This document shows, in pieces, positions 38,401-45,200 of a stretch of 64,000 nt of DNA. Origin of the DNA: Antedon mediterranea. Lineage: Eukaryota; Echinodermata; Crinoidea; Comatulida; Antedonidae. Each line of letters starts with the position of its first letter. Position 1 is the stretch's first letter. The notes under the pieces are model-generated. The model had not been told where the DNA came from, searched no databases, and worked only from the letters and a program-made list of their open reading frames with translations. The position numbers and the translations under genes are program-made. The stretch spans positions 25,718,001-25,782,000 of the forward strand of contig NC_092674.1 of the NCBI RefSeq assembly GCF_964355755.1, in the 5' to 3' direction.

Positions 38401-39528
38401 AAATAAAAAGGGATTTGATTTTGATTTGATCTGTGTAATACGCCACTGACAGAATACCTATCAGATTGTTTGTAAACCCCCAATCTAAGAGTTCCTGTAT
38501 TCAGTGAGATATTACTCTTAGTCTTTAGTTTGTTTTTCCCTGCCTGGGGATATTTATTATTATACTTCAATACTCACAGGAGTTTATAATAACCTCTTAC
38601 GTAGGACACAAAGAACGGGATATAACACACTTGTCCTGCCTAGGGTATCAACTACAATATGCACCGGAGTTTATTTATTTTACAATACAAATGATGAGAC
38701 TTAGTTTTGTGAATTAATATTATTAAAATGATAAAGTTAAGTACTGTACCATGCCGGTGTTGGTCTTGATAGTTCCAATGCAAAATACAATTGTAATTTT
38801 GAATTAATTTTATACAGTAACTTCAAAGTTTAATATTTATTACAAAGACTAAAATGACTAAATTTAAATGAAAAATATTTAAAGAAATAAATTCATCCAA
38901 ATGTAAACTATATGTCACGCGCAGATAAGATAAGAAGAGATAGGCTAGGGCCTAATACTATAGGCCTAGGGCCTAGTATAACTAATAATTTTCATACATA
39001 CTATATTAAGCCTAGCCCTAGCTAGAGACTAAGTAGGCCTAGCCTAGTAGGGTCTTCCTACCTCGCTAGGCCTAGCCAATCTAATTAATAAGGCCTAGGC
39101 CTAGATATTTTTAATAGTTTAACCTTTTATTTTAGCTAGGCTAGCCTCCCTAGGCCTAGCTAGTCAGGGCCTAGCCTACTACTAGCCTAGGCCTACTGTA
39201 GCCTAGGCCTAGCCCTAGGCTAGGCCTAAATTCTAAATATTAAATAATGATTGATTGATACGTTTAATGCCTTTTCTGAAATTAACTTAACACCTTAAAA
39301 ATTTGAACCAACTTTAACAACAATTACTTGTTTTTAACCAGAGGCATGATGATTAGCCAGGCCTACCTGAAAACTCTCTTGATTTAGGAGGATGTGCAGA
39401 TTGTCAGTTTCCAGGCACGGTGTAACTCTGCTGTCAGTGTCAACCTGATTATAGCCTGACAACATCCTAGCCTTCGCTCGAACGAATTGGTAAAAAGAGG
39501 TAAACATATCCCTTATAATTACAGCCAT
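14475..39528 (-). CDS. GAF-domain-like protein, 5' exons (3' part not found)
   Basis: Exons on the minus strand are 39528-39367 (54 codons from ATG), 35828-35739 (30 codons), 31085-30982, 27546-27425 and, with less certainty, 14534-14475. Each has an acceptor such as TTTTCAG and a GT donor such as GTAAGTAG or GTGAGT. Phases 0, 0, 2 and 1 match at every junction, and the joined frame has no stop. The product starts MAVIIRDMFTSFYQFVRAKA. After residue 50 it gives ESFQEALLELAAVV, then VYIIDTSTSQLMSLDG, LPSSGIV and KKKMLVISDSIFDEDP. That order resembles a GAF small-ligand-binding domain: leading helix, first strands with an Asp turn, a G-I-V segment, then a V-SD...DP strand. No phosphodiesterase or other partner domain is seen, because later exons were not located. 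Introns of 3.4-12.9 kb carry most of the window's repeats. The gene is divergent from MFSD8 copy A. The gene model is firm for exons 1-4; the domain call is an inference. Confidence 0.6.
15151..15337. mobile_element. MITE-A copy 5
   Basis: The left end is CTCTGTATACACTATCAAAC and the right end is GTTTGATAGTGTAGACAGAG. A small inserted hairpin (TGGAGGTTTATACCTCCA) lies in the right arm. Confidence 0.8.
15589..15765. mobile_element. MITE-A copy 6
   Basis: The left end is a decayed CTATATCTACACTATCAAAA. The right end is GTTTGATAGTGCAGACAGAG, followed by TA. Confidence 0.75.
15780..15833. mobile_element. MITE-A fragment (left end only)
   Basis: CTGTCTACACTATCAAACTA is followed by about 30 bp of unrelated sequence. 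It stops at the TTAA of the piggyBac element, and no right end appears beyond that element. Confidence 0.55.
15838..17556 (-). mobile_element. piggyBac-superfamily transposon, internally deleted
   Basis: Both ends are intact: CCCATCAAGGCCC on the left and its exact complement GGGCCTTGATGGG on the right. Each is flanked by TTAA (15834-15837 and 17557-17560), the specific target duplication of piggyBac. Repeated subterminal motifs of the type GACCCATTGGGACATATATG occur near both ends. The element is 1719 bp and contains only the C-terminal third of a transposase gene. The missing coding part was lost internally while both termini were kept. Confidence 0.9.
16163..16920 (-). pseudogene. piggyBac transposase C-terminal remnant, frameshifted
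   Basis: On the minus strand the segment runs from about 16920 (GNRLAGSNLM, then a stop) through CDWRVEESSNVVVVSWLD (frame of 16902-16708) to WDKGKNEFVEVTRPSIV and MGGVDLMD (frame of 16666-16163). Family transposases have these blocks in this order, so at least one stop and two frame changes break the gene. The GGVD block carries the family's last catalytic Asp. The intact last ORF of 167 codons ends in a Cys/His-rich tail (CAICKVNK, CKVALCF, then NCFREYH). The N-terminal part and the earlier catalytic residues are absent. Confidence 0.85.
17575..18221. mobile_element. MITE-B copy 2, TTAA-flanked
   Basis: The left end GGCCCATTTACACTAGGACG (continuing ATAACGATCGACGAT) pairs with a right end that is its near-exact complement. 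TTAA flanks both sides (17571-17574 and 18222-18225), so this is likely a piggyBac-mobilised non-autonomous element. It holds a LINE tail at about 17930-18060 that is absent from copy 1. It begins only 14 bp after the TTAA of the piggyBac element. Confidence 0.85.
17930..18060 (-). mobile_element. LINE 3' tail nested in MITE-B
   Basis: On the minus strand a 3' UTR-like segment (GAGGAGCCTATTCACCACAA) ends with AAATAAATAAATGAAATGAA. The homologous position in the 6513-6840 element is empty. Confidence 0.7.
18230..18815. other. No supported feature
   Basis: Unique-looking AT-rich DNA. No exon with paired splice sites was recognised. Confidence 0.4.
18820..19013. mobile_element. TTAA-flanked MITE
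   Basis: The inverted ends contain CCTGTTCTGGCACGGTTCCG on the left and the complement of CCGGAACCGTGCCGGAACAGG-like sequence on the right. Outside them GGGTCTTTCACA and its partner AAAAGATCA extend the match. TTAA occurs at 18816-18819 and 19014-19017. The ORFs here are shadows of the hairpin. Confidence 0.75.
19020..20310. other. No supported feature
   Basis: AT-rich DNA without recognisable genes, inverted repeats or arrays. Confidence 0.4.
20316..20770. repeat. 15-bp minisatellite
   Basis: About 30 copies of GGTGACAATTGCAGT and variants. Because 15 is a multiple of three, both strands stay open for long stretches and give pseudo-proteins such as (MVTIA)n and (HHRNS)n. There is no reason to think either is translated. 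Confidence 0.95.
20896..21351. mobile_element. MITE with a duplicated internal segment
   Basis: The left end GCCAATTTTCCACTAGGCGA pairs with the right end, whose complement is GCCGATTTTCCAATAGGCGA. Inside, a segment of about 80 bp around TTGCTGAGCATTTCGATTCG occurs twice in tandem (near 21008 and 21090). No transposase is present. Confidence 0.75.
21360..22145. other. No supported gene
   Basis: A 70-codon minus-strand ORF (21721-21509) has no recognisable domain and no paired splice sites. Confidence 0.35.
22245..22330 (-). mobile_element. LINE 3' tail (TTGTATC repeat)
   Basis: On the minus strand CCCAAGTTGGGATGAATAAA is followed by GTTTTCTTGTATC and further TTGTATC units. This is a 3' end in the style of CR1-like LINEs. 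It lies within MITE-C copy 1. Confidence 0.7.
22326..22485. repeat. 32-bp tandem repeat, about five copies
   Basis: The unit contains TTAAAAGAGAAATGATAGGC followed by CTAATACATAAA. The copies are nearly identical, with one GGCCTA to TGCCTA change in the last, so the expansion is recent. Confidence 0.95.
23755..24640. repeat. Tandem repeat of about 120-150 bp with a CTCTATTAAAGGGACA core
   Basis: Units share ACCATAGAACCTCTATTAAA, GGGACATCTTTGAGACC, a CCCTGAATAGGGATTGGCCA block and GTGTGAACTCATACAAAA. About six imperfect units are seen. The core recurs in the 25.5-27.1 kb minisatellite and at 60.7 and 62.9 kb. Confidence 0.85.
24311..24475. mobile_element. 165-bp MITE in the tandem repeat, TTAAA duplication
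   Basis: The left end GCTTGGTTCCCACTAG pairs with the right end, whose complement is GCGTGGTTCCCACTAG. It splits the motif CTATTAAAGG, and TTAAA is repeated at 24306-24310 and 24476-24480. Neighbouring repeat units show the uninterrupted site. Confidence 0.9.
24705..24790 (+). mobile_element. SINE-2 head relic
   Basis: GTGGCTTGGTAGTATTAGTA plus a B-box-like TTTGGTTCAAATCCTG, tRNA-like in spacing, related to the 59735-59992 copy. Confidence 0.5.
24800..25505. other. No supported feature
   Basis: AT-rich; no exon or repeat recognised. Confidence 0.35.
25510..27110. repeat. 1.6-kb minisatellite, core CTCTATTAATGGGACATCC
   Basis: About 80 units of 18-20 bp. It begins with a homogeneous CCCTCTATTAATGGGACAT block. 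From about 25860 a higher-order unit of some 56-60 bp appears, alternating GGGACATCCTTCTATCAA, GGGGACACTTCTCTATCATG and AGGACACCCCTTTATTAAT. The 107- and 87-codon ORFs are products of this periodicity. The array lies in intron 4 of the GAF-like gene. Confidence 0.95.
27614..27895. mobile_element. MITE-C copy 2
   Basis: The left end TATATTGTCCTGCAAAAACC pairs with the right AGGACAATACATCTTTAA. A TTAA-like border exists on both sides, but the target duplication is not certain. It is uninterrupted compared with copy 1. Confidence 0.6.
27940..28057. mobile_element. MITE-A copy 8 (left arm missing)
   Basis: It starts at CCCAAATATGGTAGTGATAT and ends GTTTGATAGTGTAGACAAGG. GCTTTAGACTCT occurs at both borders, which suggests a repeat-mediated deletion of the left arm or a target duplication. 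Confidence 0.75.
28400..28527 (+). mobile_element. LINE 3' tail (TTGAA repeat)
   Basis: A 3' UTR-like segment (GCCCTTGATGGCATTTGCAG) followed by CAATAAAGAAATTGAATTGA. The tail type is shared with the 1835-2347 fragment, but the unique part differs. Confidence 0.65.
28540..29340. other. No supported gene
   Basis: A 69-codon hydrophobic plus-strand ORF (28900-29109) reflects AT-rich DNA and has no supporting features. A G-rich run lies at 29224-29252. Confidence 0.35.
29348..29510. mobile_element. MITE-A copy 9 (intact)
   Basis: The left end is CTCTGTCTACACTATCAAAC and the right end is GTTTGATAGTGTAGACAGAG, a perfect 20-bp inverted pair except at the outermost bases. Confidence 0.9.
29525..29610 (-). 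mobile_element. SINE-2 head relic
   Basis: On the minus strand TTGCCTTCCAACCCCAAGGT leads into a B-box-like CAGGGTTCAATCCTG. Only the tRNA-related part is recognisable. Confidence 0.5.
29842..29994. mobile_element. MITE-A copy 10 (intact, TA duplication)
   Basis: The left end is AAGCTCTGTTTACACTATCA and the right is GATAGTGTAGACAGAGCTT. TA occurs directly outside both ends (29840-29841 and 29995-29996). Copies 1, 6 and 8 are also followed by TA, as expected for a Tc1/mariner-type target. Confidence 0.9.
30640..30838. mobile_element. hAT-like non-autonomous element, copy 1
   Basis: Ends are CAGTGGCGTAA and TTATGCCACTG. They are flanked by an 8-bp direct repeat with one mismatch (TTTGTGGC at 30632-30639, TTTATGGC at 30839-30846). 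An 8-bp duplication with CAG...CTG ends is the hAT hallmark. The interior includes CTAACGCTGGAGGCCTCGG, shared with the 38153 copy. Confidence 0.85.
31304..31434. mobile_element. MITE-A copy 11
   Basis: Left ATGTTTACACTATCAAACTA, core AATAAGGTAGTGATATG, right ACTTTATTAGTGTAGAGAGC. The arms are more decayed than in the intact copies. Confidence 0.75.
31975..32270 (+). mobile_element. Degenerate LINE 3' end
   Basis: ATAAAACCAACTCATTCCAA, CACAATATTAGATAC and CCAGACCCACACTATGGAAT align with the coding end of the 1835-2347 fragment. Here the frame is broken by stops and shifts. Confidence 0.6.
32433..32924. mobile_element. 492-bp element with long terminal inverted repeats
   Basis: The left GAGGTTTCGCAATCTTACGA pairs with the right, whose complement is GAGGTTTCGCAACCTTACAA. 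The pairing continues for about 40 bp, including GATAACGAAAACGGATA. No transposase frame is seen. The ORF at 32802-33038 reads partly from the right arm and is not a gene. Confidence 0.8.
33040..33335 (+). mobile_element. LINE 3' coding remnant
   Basis: A broken plus-strand frame gives KKWRWAVHLARRYDNRWT and, after interruptions, DRSEWSIGEEAFALQWKK. These are the RWAGHVAR-type and terminal W-EAF-QW blocks of LINE reverse-transcriptase C-termini. Stops in between make it non-functional. Confidence 0.7.
33620..33870. repeat. Local tandem duplication of about 155 bp
   Basis: AGAATCATTGATT...ACTAAAATTAAAAAGCATGT followed by CACTGTTTCCC occurs at about 33632-33690 and again at about 33790-33848. 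The copies are slightly diverged. Confidence 0.75.
34557..34602. repeat. Perfect inverted repeat, 22-bp arms, 2-bp spacer
   Basis: The left arm includes AAGCTCTCATGAATATTT, then AA, then the exact complement. It would extrude as an almost loop-free hairpin. It lies about 270 bp before the GC-rich inverted-repeat element. Confidence 0.95.
34871..35664. mobile_element. Inverted-repeat-bounded element of about 794 bp
   Basis: The left end AATAGACACGTTTCGCGCTC (continuing GCGA) pairs exactly with the right end at 35641-35664. Weaker pairing continues inward, for example AGTGGGTATA...GTAAACAAAC against its complement and CCTCTCG against CGAGAGG. No target duplication is obvious. The element is GC-richer than its surroundings and carries one plus-strand ORF. 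The superfamily is not identified. Confidence 0.7.
34971..35324 (+). CDS. Unrecognised 117-codon ORF inside the inverted-repeat element
   Basis: The frame from ATG 34971 starts MATAECFCCKVHHKCCISWI, with four early Cys and two His that could form a zinc-binding knuckle. It continues VFNFQTLAEWFASAPRRIV, a plausible helix, and ends basic (SMKKNER). A consensus donor (AAAG then GTACGT) occurs at about 35159, so the real product may splice out after NVSRK. Opposite-strand ORFs overlap the same GC-rich part. I do not recognise a family. It could be a fragment of the element's own protein or a captured host exon. Confidence 0.35.
   Translation: MATAECFCCKVHHKCCISWINREFNYTKSLNNIPVFNFQTLAEWFASAPRRIVAQNLGNVSRKGTSTMCSWLSARPMALPDAVLRLLGLGGLGVCLSAEEHHIIHGRCNRSMKKNER
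36005..36425. repeat. Minisatellite, core ATATTAGGGGGCTCTCCCC
   Basis: About 22 units of 17-20 bp with variable G and C runs. Each unit has GGGG and CCCC halves and so can form small hairpins. It lies in intron 1 of the GAF-like gene. Confidence 0.95.
36430..38150. other. No supported gene
   Basis: AT-rich intron DNA of the GAF-like gene. A 64-codon plus ORF at 37703-37897 lacks motifs and splice context. Confidence 0.4.
38153..38448. mobile_element. hAT-like element, copy 2, with a nested LINE tail
   Basis: Ends are CAGTGGCATAAC and TACGCCACTG, with 8-bp flanks AAAGAATA (38145-38152) and ACAGAATA (38449-38456), one mismatch. It is inverted relative to the 30640 copy; GAGGCCTCCAGCGTTGGAGG is the shared core. 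The 3' half holds a LINE tail ending in GGGATTTGATTTTGATTTGA. Confidence 0.8.
38330..38432 (+). mobile_element. LINE 3' tail nested in hAT copy 2
   Basis: TTTTCCTATTGAGAACGAAA is followed by TAAAAAGGGATTTGATTTTG. This is a 3' end with a GATTT repeat and is absent from the 30640 hAT copy. The 5' limit is approximate. Confidence 0.55.
38940..39230. repeat. TAGGCCTA / CTAGCCTAG dense block
   Basis: Dozens of overlapping AGGCCTAG, TAGGCCTA and GCTAGGC words fill nearly 300 bp, so both strands look alike. It sits 140-590 bp upstream of the splice donor of GAF-like exon 1, within intron 1 close to its 5' end. Confidence 0.85.
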
Positions 39529-40669
39529 CTTTAGCTAAAACTGGCAATACTTCACTTTACAGATTTAACTTTTCTTCATTATACTTAAGGAACTGTAAGT
39601 ACAATGAACAAAAATATCAGTTAACCCTGAAAATGCACAACATTTTATTCACATCACAAGTAATTGTATATTCGCGCTGTATGAGGTTGGAATAATTTAT
39701 ATCGTATTATTAATTTCACTTCAAAACGCCCTCTATTACATTGTGGCAAAAAGTGCATCCTAGATTTTTTTTTTCTTTTAGTTCAATAGGCCTATAGATT
39801 AAATAAATGTTTGTTTAAACAATAAAAATGAATGGGTAGCGTGCTCCATTTATTATCTGTGGTTGGTTGTAGTAACTACTAACGCTAAATAAAATTTTGA
39901 ATCGTTAGTGTCACAAAGCATAATATAACACGCGCGTGCGCGTCCAATTATTGATAAAATTTGGACAATATTCTACGCACGCGCTTTCTACTGTGATTGT
40001 CTTGCCGGTATCCTTGACGTACTGTGGATATCTAAAACTTATACGGTGTTATTTTTTAAATAGGACATGCACCTATATTAACACTAAGAACGAATTTCGG
40101 AAGCTCCATTTATTATCTGTGGTTGGTTGTAGTAACCCTTGTACTACTAACGCTAAAGTTTGATTAAATTATCAGATGTATTTTGATAAATAGATATAAG
40201 TTAGACATTAAATTTATAAATAACTTCGCAAGTCACAGTGAAAATAACTGAACATGTAAATATAGTACTCAGGCCCGTTTATACAACGCACGCGGGGTTG
40301 GGACGCGTTCGGGATCTAACACAATGTGTGTCCTTCCCCCCACCAAAAAAAAAGGACTCTTGTATGCAATTGTCTAGTTTGTAAACCAATTTTCTGTTCG
40401 TTTATTTCTAAAACAAATCAATCCCCTAATGCCTTGCATTTATTCTGGCGCAAGAGTGAAGGTAAAAGCATGTCTCAAGTTTCAAAGTAAGCCTAAGTTG
40501 AAAGTGACTATTTATATTATTTCATGTTTCGAATGTAAATGCATACAACGCCACCCAACTGGCAGAAAACGTTTGTTTACATACAAAAAATATAATAATA
40601 CAAAAATAAAAAATAAATTACACATCGATTAAAACACATGGAGAAAAACAAGGCCATATACATGGCTGT

Positions 40670-40751
40670 AGTCGCGTGCTCAAGTTAGTATTTACCGACC
40701 GACCAACCGACCGACCGACATACTGTAGAGTCGATCGCGCTGCACGCGACT
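40670..40751. mobile_element. 82-bp mini-element with AGTCGCGTGC ends
   Basis: AGTCGCGTGC (40670-40679) and GCACGCGACT (40742-40751) are exact inverted ends around a CCGACCGACC run. The same ends bound the larger element in intron 3 of MFSD8 copy A. Unit B lacks this segment. Confidence 0.75.
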
Positions 40752-41394
40752 AAAAATGTTGAAAATCAGTAGATGAAGGTTGATTCAAATTTAATAATGT
40801 GTGTAATCAACAGTACATCATGTTTGATAGTAAAAAAACATACCAGCCTCAATCATGGTATGTACTAATATGGCAATATGATTGTGTATATATATAATAT
40901 ATATTATTCGTGAAACTTCCTCACATAGTGCACTAGGGCACAATGCCACAACTATCGAGATAACGGCTATTCAAACTTAATTCACTGCACATTGGACTCG
41001 AGATTGGGCGTTTTGAGGTTAGTTATGACTGGTTGGAAATAATGAAACATCAAACCAACTCGATCAAACATTATTATACATTCGTTGTTCTTGTAGGCCT
41101 AGATAACATCTTATCGCACGACGTTTTTTAAATAAGTTCATTTTTCTCATTTAATAACATTTATTTACAAACTTCTCTTTTTTAATCCTTTCATCGAGAT
41201 TTGATTCGGTGTCCAGCATCCAGTAAACCACGAAGTAATATTATTCAATGACTATACAAATCACAGTAATCATAATCGTGCGATACTTCCATAAGTAGAA
41301 TCGGTCCGATTTTTTGTCAATTTCAGATAATAAACATCGTTATCATGGCTTTATTTGAAGTTCTTTCAAACTTGATTTTAATATAAACTTAGCG

Positions 41395-41483
41395 TGATTG
41401 CATTGCACCAGTTATACTTTGTGAAGACTTGAGTACCAACACATATCAAGTGATTTATGGTGGCTGTGACATAAAACTAAAAG
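41395..41483 (+). other. MFSD8 copy A, 5' UTR exon 1
   Basis: GAGTACCAACACATATCAAG and TGATTTATGGTGG are conserved in unit B, and both copies end with AAAAG before a GTAAGG donor. There is no ATG in frame with exon 2. The upstream limit is approximate because no transcription start is visible. Confidence 0.6.
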
Positions 41484-42244
41484 GTAAGGTCATACAGTTT
41501 ATGTTATTATACTTAATTATCTTTTCATAAAATTAATTAATTAAATATGTGAGTTTATTTAGTTATCCTCTGATCACCACTATGATATTTATTATATCAT
41601 TATCATACAACGAAACAGATTTATGTCTGATGTTTAACCAAAGTTATTCATATTTTAAAAAAAATTAAATGTGTAATTCGTTAAGATCGAAACTCGCTAT
41701 GGTAAGGAGGATCAAACAAAAACGTATTTTCTTTAACAAGTTTAAACTGCTTTAAATTCATTGAATCAAGACTTAATTTAAAGACTTCACCAAGTTAAAG
41801 GGAGTTATTAGTGTCTCTTTCCACAATTGAGTGAAAGAAAAAGAAATATGTGATATAAAGTGGTCCACCGCGTGTATGTTCTGAAATAGTTTCTCGACGT
41901 TGCAACCATCAATATACTTCTATCTTCCTCAGGGTGAGAATGTGGGAAAATGCTTCGTAATAAAATAAATGTCTAGAACACAAAAGCCCGAGTTTAAATT
42001 CCTAGATTTTATTTCCTCCATTCTCATGTCATTCAACAAAATTGGGCGAGTTTTGTCACATAAAGCTGAACAAAATTTAGAGATATTGTTGTAGCAACTT
42101 TAATTACCATAATGTCTCTCAAACTTACACGCGAAAATCCAAATGTATTATTAGGAGTGCGTGCCTCATTGATGATCCTACTGGTTCCATATAACTATTA
42201 TCAATTAACAAAGGTGAATTTCGTTCTTTTTTTGTATAGAAAAA

Positions 42245-45200
42245 ATGGCACATCCACGAACAGTGAGTGAATCTCGCTCTAGATCTGCTAGTAAACTGGA
42301 ACAGAACTTGGATAATATAGGAGCTCCGTTAACCTACGGCACTGAACTGTATAATCCAAGAACAACCCATGGAGCTGTATTGCATGAACATGAAGATTTC
42401 GGTGAACTTTCAAGAAGGTAAAAGTACAATATCAAAAAATGTGCATGTAACCAACAGCAGAAAAGAGTGTTAAATTAACAAAGAATGTTTAGTAATTAGT
42501 AGCATCTTCTAAAAAATTATAACTTAAATTAGAACAATCAATGACAACATACATTGAAGCTAATGCTTAATAATGATAGCCAACAAAGAACAAATAAAAA
42601 GAAACAAAGATAATAAATTGAACCGGACATAAATCAAGAACACCTGAATATTCCTCCTCCAAAGTTCTCCATTTACTTCTCTCTAATTTCTCAGTTTGCA
42701 ATTCTCCACCAGTTGTTTTTATATTTCCTCATGTCATCTCTCTATCCCCTCATTCTAGGCTTGCCTATTTTCGTTTTCCATATTCTTGGTTGCCAAACCA
42801 TAGTCCTGCTTATCCTGGAGTCTTCCAACGTAGCCTGCTCATCTCCACTTATTTTGAGCAATTATTGCTGGAAGCAGATCTCTGGTTCTTGATCATTTCC
42901 TCATTAATTTGCATGGAATCTTTTCCATTATTATTTTGATCCATAATAAGTGTATCCATTTGTATTTGTTTATCTTTTCTGAATCATAAGTTTCACCAAA
43001 GTTATTCACCTAAACATTCACGTACATAGCACAAAGTTCACTGGGTGAGGGCAATTCATCCCTGCTATCGCTATCCAAAGATAAGAAGAACTTGGTCATT
43101 CCGAACTTTGTAACATCCTGGAAATACCTACAATTCAATTTTTTTTCAAAAAGAGAAACTAAATCTATATGCCTAAACTTATTTCATACATCAAGTAACA
43201 CATCAGCTTCGGCTGGATGGACCACCCTTTTTAAATATTGTTAAAATTATAATAAAATAAAATGCTATATAAATATAGTGTTAAAGTAGGCCTATATTAA
43301 TAATGATTAATATTTTATTTTATTTGTATGATCTTTGAACTTTGACCCTGTCTACGATAATATCAGTGAATTGAACAAGAAAAAGAAGTAAGTATACTGC
43401 ATTATTTATTTATATTTTATAGTTTCATTCTTGGTTTAATTTTATCTAAAAATGGTTAATCTCGAAAGATAATAATGCGCATGCGCAGTTTATTGAAATC
43501 TGAATCGATTAAAAAAAAGCAAGAATACTATTAGAGATAACTTATCTTAAAGATAAACAACATTTGGATAACATAGAACCATAGCATTGTCTATAATAGT
43601 AATGAAACGCGCTTACTGGAACTTAAGAAAAGTTTTGATTTGCTATTATGTAGAGGGCGCTATTGAATACTTAAGCAAGAACTACATAGTTTTTAGTCGC
43701 GTGGAAGCGACTCTATAGTTCACTAAGTCGGTCGGTCGTTCTGTCTGTCTGTCTGTCTGTCGGTCTGTCTGTCTGTCGGTCTGTCTGTCTGTCGGTCCGG
43801 TATCACTATGCGTTTTGTCGCTTTATGACCTTATCTTGATATCAGTTTAATCTAGCTAAGTCAATTTTTCACAGAATATTCCTTATGGCCAGGAATCGAT
43901 GTGGTTATGTTTTCACGGTGCGCAATAAAAAATTACGCGGTCTACGCACGATTTAACGAAATCACGTTTGTAATCATATCTTAACAACCATGAATCACCA
44001 TTAAATAAAATTTGGTACTCATAAATTTCAGGGCGTAAATCATCATATGGCAATACAATTACGTGCGTAGCGCATGTAACGCATGCGTACGCGCGCTTAA
44101 AATTTTCAAAATTTATTTTCGATGAAATAAGAGTACGTTTCAGGCAATTTTAAGCGTTTACAAAATTGCCATGAGTGCGCAGATTTTTGCGCGCGCACTG
44201 CGCGTTAAATGTTATTGCGCACACTTTTTGCCCGATTTCTGTTTTCTTGACTTACTTTTCAACTCAAAATTACGTTATACGAGCACGTCAAATGTGACAG
44301 GCTACGCACGTGTAAATTAAAAAAATATAAATGTTTTTAAACATTTCAACATTTTTAAACATGTTCAGTAATTTCGGTCAGTATAGTTCACTATGTCGGT
44401 CGGTCCGTCTGTCTGTCGGTCTGTCTGTCTGTCAGTCTGTTTGTCTGTCGGTCCGGTATCACTATGCATTGTAGCACGCGACTTAATGGCTGTTGGCCTT
44501 GTTATTACTGTGTGTACAAATAAATAATTATTGTAAATAAAAAATACTGCAATGTACATAACTTGTATGTATATTAATACATATTTTTTGTTTCAAAAGG
44601 GAAATGGCGATGGCCGAGACTGGAGAGACCTCTGAAGAGTATGATGTCCGATGGCGTTCAATCTACATTACTTATCTCACTGTGTTTTTATCAAGTACTG
44701 GTACGATAACGATTGTGATTGGCCATTTGCTTGTGTCGCGCTTGGTTGTTCAAGCGGCGACACTGTCTTACTATAGTGTTTTATACAAAGCAAGAGAAAT
44801 GAACAGATCCGTAACCGAGAAATCTAATGAAACACTTTTTAAAATGACAAACTTCTTTGCACAAAATAAGTGACTATTAGAAATTAATCTTATTAAAGAA
44901 ATTGTTTCTTTAACCAACTGTATGCCGAATCCATACTTCGCTAACCACTACGTATTTTTGTTTTATTCATTTAGTAACAAATAGTATTGTATTTTTCAGG
45001 TTTTTCATTAGTCTTACCGTCTATATGGCCGTATATACAAAGTGTAAGTCCTACAACTTTATCAGCTACTAGAAATCCATCAACTTTTTTAGGAGATTTT
45101 CAGTAAAACGAATGATTTTAAGAACAGGATTGTAGAGAGACGTTGGGTTTAGACATAATTAATTTCAGGTTAAGTTCCACTAGAAGTATTAGATCTACTA

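Noticed and set aside
43740-44455. CTGT tetranucleotide runs as independent microsatellites
   Set aside because: Both runs sit in the same larger blocks (TTCACTA, GTCGGTC, GGTCCGGTATCACTATGC) and are parts of the inverted-repeat element.
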